A stretch of DNA of 64,000 nt from Paracoccus jeotgali. Its GTDB lineage: Bacteria > Pseudomonadota > Alphaproteobacteria > Rhodobacterales > Rhodobacteraceae. Both the position numbers and the translations under genes were made by a program. Below the pieces are notes generated by a model. It was not told the DNA's origin, searched no databases, and saw only the letters and a list, made by a program, of their open reading frames with translations. The first letter of the stretch is position 1. Each line of letters begins with the position of its first letter. Below, piece after piece: positions 51,664 through 60,357 of the stretch. Where the stretch lies: positions 1,406,501-1,470,500 of the forward strand of contig NZ_CP025583.1 in the NCBI RefSeq assembly GCF_002865605.1. Direction: 5' to 3'.

Positions 51664-52127
51664 GCCTGACTCATTTCGATCAACAAGGTCAGGCCCATAT
51701 GGTCGATATCTCGACCAAGCCGACGACCGCCCGCGAGGCCGTGGCCGAGGGGCTGGTGCTGATGCAGCCCGAGACGCTGGCCCTCGCCCAAGGCGGCGCG
51801 GCCAAGGGCGATGTGATGGGCGTCGCGCGCCTGGCGGGGATCATGGGCGCCAAGCGCACCGCCGATCTGATCCCGCTCTGCCACCCGCTGCCGATCTCGA
51901 AGGTCGCCATCGAGCTCGAAGCCGATCCCGACCTGCCCGGCATCCGCGTCACCGCCACCCTGCGCACCACGGGCCAGACCGGCATCGAGATGGAGGCCCT
52001 GACCGCCGTCTCGGTCGCCTGCCTGACCGTCTATGACATGCTAAAAGCCGCCGAGAAGGGAATGCGGATCGAGGGCATCCGCCTGCTGCGCAAGACCGGC
52101 GGCAAATCCGGAACTTACGAGGCATAG
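51660..52127 (+). CDS. moaC: Cyclic pyranopterin monophosphate synthase MoaC
   Basis: 155 residues; completes the first step of molybdenum cofactor synthesis after Moa[32 protein letters not shown] (substrate His), [20 protein letters not shown] and the end [11 protein letters not shown]. Coupled to trpC (ATGA) and directly abutting moeA. moaA is elsewhere. Confidence 0.96.
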   Translation: MSLTHFDQQGQAHMVDISTKPTTAREAVAEGLVLMQPETLALAQGGAAKGDVMGVARLAGIMGAKRTADLIPLCHPLPISKVAIELEADPDLPGIRVTATLRTTGQTGIEMEALTAVSVACLTVYDMLKAAEKGMRIEGIRLLRKTGGKSGTYEA

Positions 52128-53303
52128 ATGATCACTGTTGACGAAGCGCTGCAGCGCGTCCTCGCCCTCGCCGGGCCGGTCCGGACCGAGGAGATCGACC
52201 TCTCCGACGCCCTCGGCCGTGTGCTCGCCGAACCCGTCCACGCGCGGCTGACGCAGCCCCCCTTCAACGCCGCCGCCATGGACGGCTATGCCATCCGCCG
52301 CACCGAGTGCGAACAGACGCTGCGCGTCATCGGCGAGGCCGCCGCCGGCCGCCCCTGGACCGGAGACGCAGCCCCCGGAACTGCGATCCGCATCTTCACC
52401 GGCGCGCCCGTCCCCGACGCTTATGACCGTGTCGCGATGCAAGAGGATGTAGCGCGGGATGGCGATACTATCCGCCTGACGCAGCAGTCCGAGAATGACA
52501 ACATTCGCGCCAAAGGCCATGATTTCGTTGAAGGTTCATCCTTCGACCCCGCACGCCCGCTGACCCCGCGCGACCTCGCGCTGATCGCCGCGATGAACGT
52601 CGCCCGCCTGACCGTCGCCCGCAGGCCCCGCGTCGCGGTGCTGCCCGGCGGGGACGAGCTGGTGCCGCCCGGCACGACGCCCGGGCCGGGCCAGATCGTC
52701 AGTTCGAACGACCTCGCCATTGCCTCCATCGCTCGCCTTGCAGGCGCCGAAGTGGATGTGCTGCCCATTGCCGCCGACACGGAAGAGAGCCTGCGCGACA
52801 GTTTCGCCCGCGCGAGCCGGGCTGATCTGATCGTGACCATCGGCGGCGCCTCGGTCGGCGATCACGACCTGATCGGGCGCGTGACCGAAGGGATGGGGAT
52901 GGAGCGCGCCTTCTACAAGATCGCGATGCGGCCGGGAAAGCCGCTGATCGCCGGCAAGATGGCCGACGCCGCGATGCTTGGCCTGCCGGGAAACCCTGTC
53001 TCGGCTATCGTTTGTGCGGAATTGTTCATGCGCCCGTTGCTTGCCGCTATGCAGGGTCTACCGCAGGTGGAGCGGGTTCGTGACGGTGTTCTGGGTGCGG
53101 ATCTGCCGCCCGAAGGGTCACGTCAGCACTATCTGCGCGCCAGCATCAGGCATGAGGACGGGCAGGCGGTGGTCACGCCGCTGACCAGTCAGGATTCGGC
53201 GCTGCTGGCGATGCTGAGCAGCGCCGACGGGCTTCTGGTGCGCCCGGCAGGTGATCCGGCGCGGAAAGCAGGCGAGAAAATCCGCTATATCGCCTTCGAT
53301 TAA
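52128..53303 (+). CDS. moeA: Molybdopterin molybdotransferase MoeA
   Basis: 391 residues; inserts molybdate into adenylylated molybdopterin. PPFNAAAMDGYAIRRTEC near the N-terminus, FTGAPVPDAYDRVAMQED, and TIGGASVGDHDLIGRV with the Asp metal/ligand site, then GLPGNPVSAIVCAELFMRP. The ATG follows the moaC TAG with no gap. The stop TAA is part of a CtrA-like site in the lexA control region. Confidence 0.97.
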   Translation: MITVDEALQRVLALAGPVRTEEIDLSDALGRVLAEPVHARLTQPPFNAAAMDGYAIRRTECEQTLRVIGEAAAGRPWTGDAAPGTAIRIFTGAPVPDAYDRVAMQEDVARDGDTIRLTQQSENDNIRAKGHDFVEGSSFDPARPLTPRDLALIAAMNVARLTVARRPRVAVLPGGDELVPPGTTPGPGQIVSSNDLAIASIARLAGAEVDVLPIAADTEESLRDSFARASRADLIVTIGGASVGDHDLIGRVTEGMGMERAFYKIAMRPGKPLIAGKMADAAMLGLPGNPVSAIVCAELFMRPLLAAMQGLPQVERVRDGVLGADLPPEGSRQHYLRASIRHEDGQAVVTPLTSQDSALLAMLSSADGLLVRPAGDPARKAGEKIRYIAFD

Positions 53304-53314
53304 CCGGTTCTTAA
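53300..53314 (+). promoter_or_regulatory. CtrA-type site upstream of lexA
   Basis: TTAACCGGTTCTTAA is an exact TTAA-N7-TTAA, the CtrA consensus of alphaproteobacteria. It includes the moeA stop codon and lies 82 bp before the lexA start. Occurrence by chance cannot be excluded. Confidence 0.55.
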
Positions 53315-53333
53315 ATCTGTTGCGGGCAAGCTG

Positions 53334-53362
53334 TTGACGATACGAGGCAATCGTGCCAGAAC
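53334..53362 (+). promoter_or_regulatory. Candidate lexA promoter
   Basis: TTGACG at 53334-53339 with a 17 bp spacer to CAGAAC at 53357-53362. The -10 is weak but overlaps the SOS box, the geometry expected for LexA autorepression. Confidence 0.5.
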
Positions 53363-53373
53363 ATTTGCTGAAC
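53359..53373 (+). promoter_or_regulatory. SOS box (LexA operator)
   Basis: GAACATTTGCTGAAC matches the alphaproteobacterial direct-repeat SOS box GAAC-N7-GAAC exactly and lies 22 bp before the lexA start. Confidence 0.93.
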
Positions 53374-53395
53374 GTCGCAGAAACGGGGCCGGAAC

Positions 53396-54109
53396 GTGCT
53401 GACCAGAAAACAGATCGAGCTACTTGAATTCATCCAGAAGCGGATGGCGCGTGACGGGATCTCGCCCTCCTTTGACGAGATGAAGGTTGCGTTGGATTTG
53501 CGCTCCAAATCCGGGATTCACCGGCTGGTGACCGCGCTGGAGGAACGCGGCTTCATCCGCCGCCTGCCGCATCGGGCCCGGGCGCTGGAAATCGTGCGCC
53601 TGCCCGAGACGCTGATGCAGGCCGGACGGGATGCCGAGGACTCGCAGTTCACCCCGCAACTGATCGAGGGCAGCCGGTCCGACCCTCAGCCGCCGCCGCG
53701 TGGCGCGATGCCGGTCCGTGTCGATGCCGTCGAGCTGCCGGTGATGGGCCGCATCGCGGCGGGCGTGCCGATCGAGGCGATCTCCGAAGTCTCGCATCAT
53801 ATCGCCGTCCCCGGCAGTATGCTGACCAGCCGCGAGAATCACTACGCGCTCGAGGTGAAGGGCGACTCGATGATCAACGCCGGGATCAATGACGGCGACG
53901 TCGTCGTGATCCGTGAACAGGACTCGGCCCAGACCGGGGATATCGTCGTCGCCCTGGTCGAGGGACATGAGGCGACGCTGAAATATTACCGCCGCAAGGG
54001 TGCCATGATCGCCCTCGAGGCCGCGAACCCGGCATATGAGACGCGCATCCTGCCCGAAGACAAGGTGAAGGTGCAGGGTCGTCTGGTGGGGCTGATTCGG
54101 AGCTATTGA
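53396..54109 (+). CDS. lexA: SOS repressor LexA
   Basis: 237 residues. Winged-helix DNA-binding domain [20 protein letters not shown] ... [20 protein letters not shown], a linker, and the autoprotease domain: Ala-Gly cleavage site in [10 protein letters not shown], catalytic Ser in [16 protein letters not shown] and Lys in [11 protein letters not shown]. RecA filaments trigger self-cleavage. Starts with GTG at 53396, shortly after GGGGCCGGAA. It has its own SOS box. In many alphaproteobacteria comEC follows lexA; here it does not. Confidence 0.97.
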   Translation: MLTRKQIELLEFIQKRMARDGISPSFDEMKVALDLRSKSGIHRLVTALEERGFIRRLPHRARALEIVRLPETLMQAGRDAEDSQFTPQLIEGSRSDPQPPPRGAMPVRVDAVELPVMGRIAAGVPIEAISEVSHHIAVPGSMLTSRENHYALEVKGDSMINAGINDGDVVVIREQDSAQTGDIVVALVEGHEATLKYYRRKGAMIALEAANPAYETRILPEDKVKVQGRLVGLIRSY

Positions 54110-54534
54110 GGATCGCTGTTGAGCGGGCGAAAGGTAGAGGGGCGCAGTTGAGGCGGTTTCGGTGAGGGGTAGCGCTGCAATCGGTAAGCCCGGCGCCTGA
54201 CCTGCGGGATCGGTCATCGTTGAACTGCGTCAACTTTCCCGGCCGCTCACCGTCTGGAGGTTGTGTGGGCATCGTGGGAGGGGCGCGGCAGTTCGAGTCT
54301 GGACGACGGCTCGAACGCTGCGGCCTGCGAGGTAGTCCAACGATGCTCATGTCGTTGAGGATCACTGCGCCTTCGGTTCACGCTGAGAGCGAAGGTTTGG
54401 AACTGCCGATCATGCCGTCGCGTCCTAGGCGGCAAATGCAGCAAGGTGGATCGACCTGATGCTGGCCGACCCACTGTCACGCTCATTGCCTGTCCGAGCG
54501 AACAACACGTGGCGAGAGTTTACGCCCCGCCCCG
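54110..54534. other. 425 bp gap between lexA and corC with no supported gene
   Basis: Two overlapping short frames on opposite strands occur (54220-54459 plus, 54247-54486 minus), but neither has a Shine-Dalgarno, family similarity or codon bias like the neighbours. I see no terminator with a T-run, IS end, att site or tRNA. The sequence looks less G+C-rich than the flanks. It sits where comEC (after lexA) and lnt (after corC) would be expected. Confidence 0.6.
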
Positions 54535-55491
54535 TTACGTCGTTGGCTCGGCCTGCGCATTTTCCTCCGACGCCCGGACCTCCGCTTCTGTCGCCGGCAG
54601 GCGGAGGCGGACGCGTTTTATGCGGCGGGGGTCGGCGTCGACGATCTCGAACTCGGCGCCGCTGTCATGGGGAATCACCTCGCCGCGGACCGGGATCCGG
54701 CCGACCAGCATGAAGATCAGCCCGCCCAGCGTGTCGATCTCTTCATCCTCTTCGCCGGTCGCCAGCCGCAGGCCGGTCTCGCGTTCCAGATCATCAAGCG
54801 GCGCCTTGGCCTGGATCAGCCATTCGCGCGGGCTCTCGGCCAGCCACAGCTCGCCCTCGGCCTCGTCATGCTCGTCCTCGATCTCGCCGATGACCTGCTC
54901 TATCAGGTCCTCGATCGTCACCAACCCGTCGACGCCGCCATATTCGTCGATCACCAGCGCCATGTGGATCCGTTCGCGCTGCATCTGCTGCAGCAGCACG
55001 CCGATGGGCATGGACGGCGGCACATAGAGCAAGGGCCGCAGCATCGGGCGCAGGCTGAACTTGCCGCCGGGCCGGGCGCCGAAGCCGTGTTTCAGCGCCA
55101 CATCCTTGAGCAGGATCAGCCCCAGCGGACTGTCGAGCGTCCCACGAAAGACCGGTATCCGCGACAGCCCGTGTTCGCGGAACATCTCGATCAGCTCTTC
55201 GAGGCTGGCGGTCACCGGGGCGGCCACGATCTCGACCTTGGGGATCGCCACGTCATCGACGCGCATCCGACGCAGGTTCACCAGACCGGGCGCGAGCGGT
55301 TCCGGCAGCCCCGCCTGACCATTCCCGTCGCCACTCTCGTCATTGCCCGAGAAGGCGCCGAACAGCCGGCCCAGAAACCCCCGGGAGGCCGGCAGGTCGC
55401 GGCCATCGCTTCCGGTGCCGTCGGCCCAACTGGCGGGATCGGTGCCGACATCGCTCGGCGCGGCGGGACTTCGCGGAGGTTCGCTGTTCAT
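54535..55491 (-). CDS. corC: CorC/HlyC family CBS-domain protein
   Basis: 318 residues, no membrane domain. Two CBS domains: [20 protein letters not shown] ... [20 protein letters not shown], and [17 protein letters not shown] ... [20 protein letters not shown]. The C-terminal CorC_HlyC domain has [18 protein letters not shown]. The family links to Mg2+/Co2+ efflux; precise role here unproven. The start overlaps the ybeY stop by 4 nt. In relatives lnt usually follows; it is missing here. Confidence 0.92.
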   Translation of the reverse strand: MNSEPPRSPAAPSDVGTDPASWADGTGSDGRDLPASRGFLGRLFGAFSGNDESGDGNGQAGLPEPLAPGLVNLRRMRVDDVAIPKVEIVAAPVTASLEELIEMFREHGLSRIPVFRGTLDSPLGLILLKDVALKHGFGARPGGKFSLRPMLRPLLYVPPSMPIGVLLQQMQRERIHMALVIDEYGGVDGLVTIEDLIEQVIGEIEDEHDEAEGELWLAESPREWLIQAKAPLDDLERETGLRLATGEEDEEIDTLGGLIFMLVGRIPVRGEVIPHDSGAEFEIVDADPRRIKRVRLRLPATEAEVRASEENAQAEPTT

Positions 55492-55976
55492 GTTTCCTTC
55501 TCCAGATAGGGGTCGTCGATGCCGAGCGTGCCGAGGATCGCCACCTCGGCGGCCTCCATGGTGGCGGCATCGGGGTCAGTCTGATGATCATAGCCGGCCA
55601 GATGCAGCACGGCATGGACCAGCAAATGAGTGGCGTGCACGGCCAAGGGCTTGCCTTGCGCGGCGGCCTCGTCCCGGCAGCGCTCGAAGGCAATGGCGAT
55701 GTCGCCGAGGCTGTCGGTTTCTGGGAGCGGCGGATGCGCGCCGGGGGCGTGGGCGACATGCTCGACCGCCGGCCAGGACAGTACATTGGTCGGCTGCGGC
55801 TTGCCGCGAAAATCGGCGTTCAGCGTGGCGATGCGGGCATCATCGCAGCCCATCACCACGATGTCGGCGTCTATCCCCAGCCAGTCTAGCGTCGCGCGGC
55901 CTGCGCGTTCGGCCAGACCTTCCAGCCCCGCCTCGGCCCATCGCTCATCCTCGAGGACGGTCTCGATCTCAGCCAT
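55488..55976 (-). CDS. ybeY: Endoribonuclease YbeY (16S rRNA maturation)
   Basis: 162 residues. Metal-binding H-x3-H-x5-H in HLLVHAVLHLAGYDH; other marks are TNVLSWPA and SLGDIAIAFERC. Needed for 16S 3' end processing and ribosome quality control. ATG 55976 overlaps the phoH stop by 8 nt; 36 in-frame codons upstream lie within phoH. Confidence 0.96.
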   Translation of the reverse strand: MAEIETVLEDERWAEAGLEGLAERAGRATLDWLGIDADIVVMGCDDARIATLNADFRGKPQPTNVLSWPAVEHVAHAPGAHPPLPETDSLGDIAIAFERCRDEAAAQGKPLAVHATHLLVHAVLHLAGYDHQTDPDAATMEAAEVAILGTLGIDDPYLEKET

Positions 55977-57135
55977 CGGCGCGTCCCGTGCGCCCATCCT
56001 GCGAACTGCCAGGCGCGCGGCGGGGCGGATAGCTGCCGCGTGGCAATTCGCCGCTGGCCAGCGCCTCGGCATCGGCGGCGTCATAGGCCTCGATCACCTT
56101 CGCGACGAGAGAGTGGCGCACCACGTCCTTGGAGGTGAAATAGTTGAAGCTGATGCCCTTGATCCCCGACAGGATGCGTTCGGCATCGACCAGCCCGGAC
56201 TGGGTGCCGCGCGGCAGGTCGATCTGGCTGCGGTCGCCGGTGATGACCATGCGCGAGCCCTCGCCCAGGCGGGTCAGGAACATCTTCATCTGCATGGTCG
56301 AGGCGTTCTGCGCCTCGTCCAGCACCACGAAGGCGTTCGACAGGGTGCGACCGCGCATGAAGGCCAGAGGCGCGATCTCGATCCGCTTTTCCTCCATCAG
56401 CTTGGCCAGTTGCTTGCCGGGCAAAAAGTCGTTCAGCGCGTCGTAAAGCGGCTGCATGTAGGGATCGACCTTTTCCTTCATGTCGCCGGGCAGGAACCCC
56501 AGCCGCTCGCCAGCCTCGACGGCCGGGCGCGACAGGATGATGCGGTCGACATGGCCGCCGATCAGCAGCGTGACCCCGACCGCGACGGCCAGATAGGTCT
56601 TGCCGGTGCCGGCGGGGCCGATGCCGAAGGCCATCTCATTGGCGAAGAGGTTGCGGACATAGGCCTTTTGCGCGTCGGTGCGCGGCTCGACGGTCTTCTT
56701 GCGGGTGCGCAACTCGATCGGCCCGGTCGCGAACATCTCGAGCTGTTCGGCGGGGCTGGCCGGGCGCAGTTCCGGCTCGGGGCCCATGCGCAGCGCGGCG
56801 TCGATCTCGGCGGTGCCGACGGGCTTGCCCTGTTCCAGCCGCGCATACATCGAGGCCAGGGTCGAGGCAGCCTCGGCCTGCGCGACCTCGGGGCCGACCA
56901 CGGCCAGCAGATTGCCGCGACGCAGGATGTGCACGCCAAGCGCCGTCTCGATCTGCGACAGGTTGCGGTCGGCAGGACCGCAAAGCTCGATCAGCAGCCG
57001 ATTGTCGGGAAACTCGATCAGGGTTTCGCCCTGCGTGGCGGCGGGCGCGTCGGAATCGGGTGCAGCGGGGGTCAGGCCCAATAGGATCTCCGGTTTGTCT
57101 GTCGTCTCATGGTGGGGTTTGATCGGCGGTTGCAC
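55969..57135 (-). CDS. phoH: PhoH family ATPase (PhoL/YbeZ type)
   Basis: About 388 residues. N-terminal KH-like region (FPDNRLLIELCGPADRNLSQ), then the RNA-helicase-like ATPase: Walker A GIGPAGTGKTYLAVAVGVTL, ILSRPAVEAGERLGFLPGD, Walker B FVVLDEAQNASTMQMKMFL and TGDRSQIDLPRG. Works with YbeY in rRNA maturation. No ATG precedes the fold in frame; GTG 57135 is my best start and TTG 57180 is possible. First gene of phoH-ybeY-corC. Confidence 0.93.
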   Translation of the reverse strand: MQPPIKPHHETTDKPEILLGLTPAAPDSDAPAATQGETLIEFPDNRLLIELCGPADRNLSQIETALGVHILRRGNLLAVVGPEVAQAEAASTLASMYARLEQGKPVGTAEIDAALRMGPEPELRPASPAEQLEMFATGPIELRTRKKTVEPRTDAQKAYVRNLFANEMAFGIGPAGTGKTYLAVAVGVTLLIGGHVDRIILSRPAVEAGERLGFLPGDMKEKVDPYMQPLYDALNDFLPGKQLAKLMEEKRIEIAPLAFMRGRTLSNAFVVLDEAQNASTMQMKMFLTRLGEGSRMVITGDRSQIDLPRGTQSGLVDAERILSGIKGISFNYFTSKDVVRHSLVAKVIEAYDAADAEALASGELPRGSYPPRRAPGSSQDGRTGRADG

Positions 57136-57222
57136 AAGGGCTTGCGGGACAATCGCCGCAAATCGGCGCCCTGCAGGCAAAAGACGGGGCGCGATCCGCG
57201 CCCGCCTGTGCCGGGTTCGGGT

Positions 57223-58251
57223 CTAGATATAGTGACGCCGATAGCGCTGTCCAAGAGCGGTCAGAACCTCGTAGCCGATGGTCCCGATGACGTCGGCCAC
57301 CGCGTCGATCCCCTGCGCCGGGCAGATCAGGTCGAGCGCCTCGGGCACCGTTTGCAGCGCCGAGACATCCGCCGTGATCAGGTCCATCGAGACGCGACCG
57401 ACGACCGGGCAAGCCTGCCCGTCCGCCAACAGGTCGATGCGCGGGCGGTCGCCGTCCGAGGACAGGCGGCGGTGGATGCCGTCGGCATAGCCCGCCGCCA
57501 CCGTCGACACGCGCATCCGGCGCGGCGCGGTGTAGGTGTTGGAATAGCCGATGGTCTCGCCCGCCTCGACCTCGCGGGTCTGGATCACCGGCAGGGACAG
57601 GCGCACGACCGGTTGCGCTGCGTCAAAGGGTCGCCCGCCATACAGCCCGATGCCGGGGCGGGTCAGGTCAAAGTGATAATCCGGCCCCAGCAGGATGCCG
57701 CCGGTGGCGGCAAGGCTGCGCGGCGCGGTGACGCCCTGCGTCATCTGCTGAAAAACCGCCAGTTGCTGGGCGTTCATCGGGTGGTCCGGCTCGTCCGCGC
57801 AGGCCAGATGCGACATGACCAGCACCGGGCCCTGCGCCAGGATCTCGTCCTTCAAAGCGGCCCATTCGGCAGGCTCGAATCCAAGCCGGTTCATGCCGCT
57901 GTCGAGTTGGATGCCGAAGGGGCGGCCCGGCCGCATGGCGCGGTCGCGGAAATATTGCTCGGGGTTGTTCAGCACCGGGATCGCGCTGCCCAGATCGGCG
58001 CCGGCCATGTGACCCGACAGGACAAAGATCTGCGCCTCTGGGCCTGCACCGGCGCGCACCGCTGCCACCTCGCGGTCGAGCGCCACGAAGAAATCGCGCG
58101 CGCCCTCGGCGGCAAGGCGTCGTGCGACCTGCTCGGCGCCCAGGCCATAGGCGTCGGCCTTGACCACCGCCGAGGCGCGGGCGCCCGGCGATTTCGCGGC
58201 AAGCGCGCGATAGTTGGCGGCAATGGCCGAAAGGTCGATCTGAAGCGTCAT
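57223..58251 (-). CDS. alr: Alanine racemase
   Basis: 342 residues; PLP enzyme making D-alanine for peptidoglycan. PLP lysine in SAVVKADAYGLGAEQVAR, the catalytic Tyr region TYTAPRRMRVSTVAAGYADG, and GRVSMDLITADVSAL. ATG 58251 (MTLQIDLSAIAANYRAL) is chosen as the family start; the frame stays open far upstream without similarity. Slightly shorter than the usual 350-370. Confidence 0.95.
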   Translation of the reverse strand: MTLQIDLSAIAANYRALAAKSPGARASAVVKADAYGLGAEQVARRLAAEGARDFFVALDREVAAVRAGAGPEAQIFVLSGHMAGADLGSAIPVLNNPEQYFRDRAMRPGRPFGIQLDSGMNRLGFEPAEWAALKDEILAQGPVLVMSHLACADEPDHPMNAQQLAVFQQMTQGVTAPRSLAATGGILLGPDYHFDLTRPGIGLYGGRPFDAAQPVVRLSLPVIQTREVEAGETIGYSNTYTAPRRMRVSTVAAGYADGIHRRLSSDGDRPRIDLLADGQACPVVGRVSMDLITADVSALQTVPEALDLICPAQGIDAVADVIGTIGYEVLTALGQRYRRHYI

Positions 58252-58395
58252 GCCGATGCTTTCCTTCATCCCTCGCGACAGGTCAAGCGAGATAGGCGGC
58301 GGGCATGGGCATAGCTGCAACATGAGCCGCGAAAAAACCCCTGTGCCGCAGCGTCGGGCGGTGAAACTGGCCGCGCAATCGGCCACAATCGGCTT

Positions 58396-59109
58396 ATGCC
58401 CGTTCCGCTTCCCCTGCCCCGCATCCTGCGCGCTGCCTGTCAGATCGCCCTTCTGACGCTCGCCTGCCCCGTGCTGGCCGAGGATGTGACGCAACCGCTG
58501 CTGCCGGTGCCCTCGGGTCAGCCGGTCTATTGGCTGGAAACGATCCACGGACTGCCCGGCCTCAGCGGGCTGGCCTATCGCTTTCGCTTCGTCGCGCCGG
58601 ATCTGGCCGATCTGGTGCCGATGGCGGGCGAATATCCGCAGGACGATCTGGGCAGCTTCGACGAGCCGCTGACGGATGACGACATGGCCGCGCTGTCGGA
58701 CATGGCGGGTGCGCAGCCGGGCGCGGCCATCGACGGCGACGATATCTTCATCTCGCTCGAGGAACTCGACCTGCCGCCCGTCACCTCGGAGCCGGGGGCA
58801 GAGGCGGCGGCGGACCAGTATCTTGCGCTTGAAGCGGTGATCGCGGATCAAGAGGCGTGGCAGGGCGAGATCCTGCCGCCGATGCCCGAAAGCCTGCTGC
58901 GCGACCCGATGCATGACGACATCGTCTGGCTGTGCGAGAACTTCGTCCTGCCGCGCCTGTCCAAGCTGGGGCCACGCCCGCGCGAGATCATCATCTCGCT
59001 GTCCGACCGCCCCACCGTCGCGGGCGAGATGACGCTGAACGCGGTGCAACTGTTCGAGGCGTTTACCCTGCCCCCGGACCGCGACGAATGTGTGTGGGAG
59101 CCCTACTGA
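58396..59109 (+). CDS. Secreted DUF6497-like protein
   Basis: 237 residues. Signal peptide (LRAACQIALLTLACPVLAED, cleavage after about 28). Conserved-looking parts: VPSGQPVYWLETIHGLPG, GLAYRFRFVAPDLA near the N-terminus, and DDIVWLCENFVLPRLSKLG, PREIIISLSDRPTVAG and EAFTLPPDRDECVWEPY at the C-terminus. I recall this family as Rhodobacterales-restricted; function unknown. Two Cys (in WLCEN and DECVW) may form a disulfide. Divergent from alr with 144 bp between. Confidence 0.75.
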   Translation: MPVPLPLPRILRAACQIALLTLACPVLAEDVTQPLLPVPSGQPVYWLETIHGLPGLSGLAYRFRFVAPDLADLVPMAGEYPQDDLGSFDEPLTDDDMAALSDMAGAQPGAAIDGDDIFISLEELDLPPVTSEPGAEAAADQYLALEAVIADQEAWQGEILPPMPESLLRDPMHDDIVWLCENFVLPRLSKLGPRPREIIISLSDRPTVAGEMTLNAVQLFEAFTLPPDRDECVWEPY

Positions 59110-59185
59110 CGCCCTGCCCGACCCCCGCGATGATGCAAGCCTGCCACAGATCGGCGGCTGCCCGCCGGCGCCCATCGCCGCCCCG

Positions 59186-59213
59186 TTGTGACTCGGGCGC
59201 GATCTTGTAGGAT
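59186..59213 (+). promoter_or_regulatory. Candidate promoter for the 44-residue lipoprotein gene
   Basis: TTGTGA (59186-59191), 16 bp spacer, TAGGAT (59208-59213). The leader then has a small GGGGC/GCCCC hairpin (59254-59269) before the Shine-Dalgarno. Confidence 0.45.
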
Positions 59214-59288
59214 TTCGGCGTCCGCGCGCATTCTGCGCCGCGACAGACAACAAGGGGCGTGAAAGCCCCGCGCACAGGAGCAGACGAT

Positions 59289-59423
59289 ATGAAGAAACTA
59301 GCGCTTGCGATGATCGCCCTTGGCGTTCTGGCCGCTTGCCAGCCCCGCCAGCCCGAAGTGATCACCACCAGCCCCGCCGTCTCGGTCGAGCCGGTGTATC
59401 AGGGCAAATACGGCGCCAACTGA
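59289..59423 (+). CDS. Small lipoprotein (44 residues)
   Basis: MKKLALAMIALGVLAACQP is a compact lipoprotein signal with lipobox LAAC (Cys17). The mature part is only about 28 residues (ending YQGKYGAN). ACAGGAGC sits 10 nt before the ATG. Because of the clear lipobox and Shine-Dalgarno I consider it real. The role is unknown; similar tiny entericidin-like or ARG-type lipoproteins exist but I see no specific match. Confidence 0.75.
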   Translation: MKKLALAMIALGVLAACQPRQPEVITTSPAVSVEPVYQGKYGAN

Positions 59424-59472
59424 TCCGAACCGCCGTGCGGGCGGGCCTGCCCGTCCCGCGCGGCCCCCGGCC

Positions 59473-59904
59473 ATGACAGGACCGACGCCAGACATGCAGA
59501 AACATCGCGGCTTTCCGTCCCGCCTGCCCTCGACCGATTACCAGTTCACCATCCGCCGCGCCAATGCGAGCGGCGCGACCAAGCTGGTTGCGCGCGAACG
59601 CTATCGCGACCGCAGCCCGGCCGACAGGCGCGCGGATGCGGGCTTTCTGGCCGCGCTGATCGCGCATTTCGGCGAGGACGAGTTCGAGCGGGGGAACCTG
59701 GACGCCGGGCGGCTGTCCTGGCTGCTGGGGCGCGAGGTCGTGCCGGTGGGCAAGCTGGACCCGACCTCGTATGAGCAGCTTTTCCGCCTTGACCTGAAGC
59801 GCGCCGAGGCCAACTTCCCCGAGCTTTTCGCCCGGCACGACGACGCAGAGGACGATCCCGACGCGGATGGCTGGGACGATGAGGATGACGACGAAGAGGA
59901 CTGA
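59473..59904 (+). CDS. Hypothetical protein with acidic C-terminal tail
   Basis: 143 residues, no signal peptide or membrane helix. Basic N-terminal half (TDYQFTIRRANASGATKLVA, ERYRDRSPADRRADAGFLAA), a mid-section FGEDEFERGNLDAGRLSWLL and a strongly acidic tail (DDAEDDPDADGWDDEDDDEE). I do not recognise a family. An in-frame ATG at 59494 is an alternative start. Preceded by 49 bp after the small lipoprotein. Confidence 0.6.
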   Translation: MTGPTPDMQKHRGFPSRLPSTDYQFTIRRANASGATKLVARERYRDRSPADRRADAGFLAALIAHFGEDEFERGNLDAGRLSWLLGREVVPVGKLDPTSYEQLFRLDLKRAEANFPELFARHDDAEDDPDADGWDDEDDDEED

Positions 59905-60079
59905 AAACGCGGCGCTTCATCGGTGGCGCGTCCGGAGCCGTTGCATTTTGGGCAGCTTGCTGCCGGTCGAGCGGGTTTCACGCGCTTGTCAGTTTTCGTT
60001 CCCGGACAGCTATGGCAAGGTCAGGCCGTCAAGCAAATAGGCCCGGAAAGGGCGTTTTTCATAAAGGCAGTGTACCAAA

Positions 60080-60325
60080 ATGCAGATCAAAACCAGTCTC
60101 CGCCTCGTCGCTGCGTTTGCGGCAATTGCAGCCGTCTCGGCCTGTGCGACCGACCCCTATGGCACCGGCGCGGGGCTGTCGCCCGACGCGCAGCGTGCGC
60201 TGATCGGCGCGGGCGCGGGCGCGGTGGCTGCCAAGGCATTGGACGAACGGGTTGCGACGGGCGCGATGCTCGGCGCGGCGGCCGGCGCGCTGTGCGATGA
60301 CGTCGGCGTCTGTCAGCAACGCTGA
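60080..60325 (+). CDS. Small glycine-zipper-like lipoprotein A
   Basis: 81 residues. Lipoprotein signal with VSAC lipobox (Cys22), then a Gly/Ala-rich zipper (ALIGAGAGAVAAKALDE, ATGAMLGAAAGALC) and the end LCDDVGVCQQR. The Cys-x5-Cys tail is shared with the next gene, so the two are paralogues. The leader has AAAGGCAG ahead of the ATG. Probably anchored in the outer membrane. Confidence 0.75.
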   Translation: MQIKTSLRLVAAFAAIAAVSACATDPYGTGAGLSPDAQRALIGAGAGAVAAKALDERVATGAMLGAAAGALCDDVGVCQQR

Positions 60326-60357
60326 TCCGACCCCCTAACCCAGAACAGGTGAATCAC

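Noticed and set aside
54220..54486. Two overlapping short frames on opposite strands in the lexA/corC gap
   Set aside because: No Shine-Dalgarno, no family similarity, and the frames are mutually exclusive.
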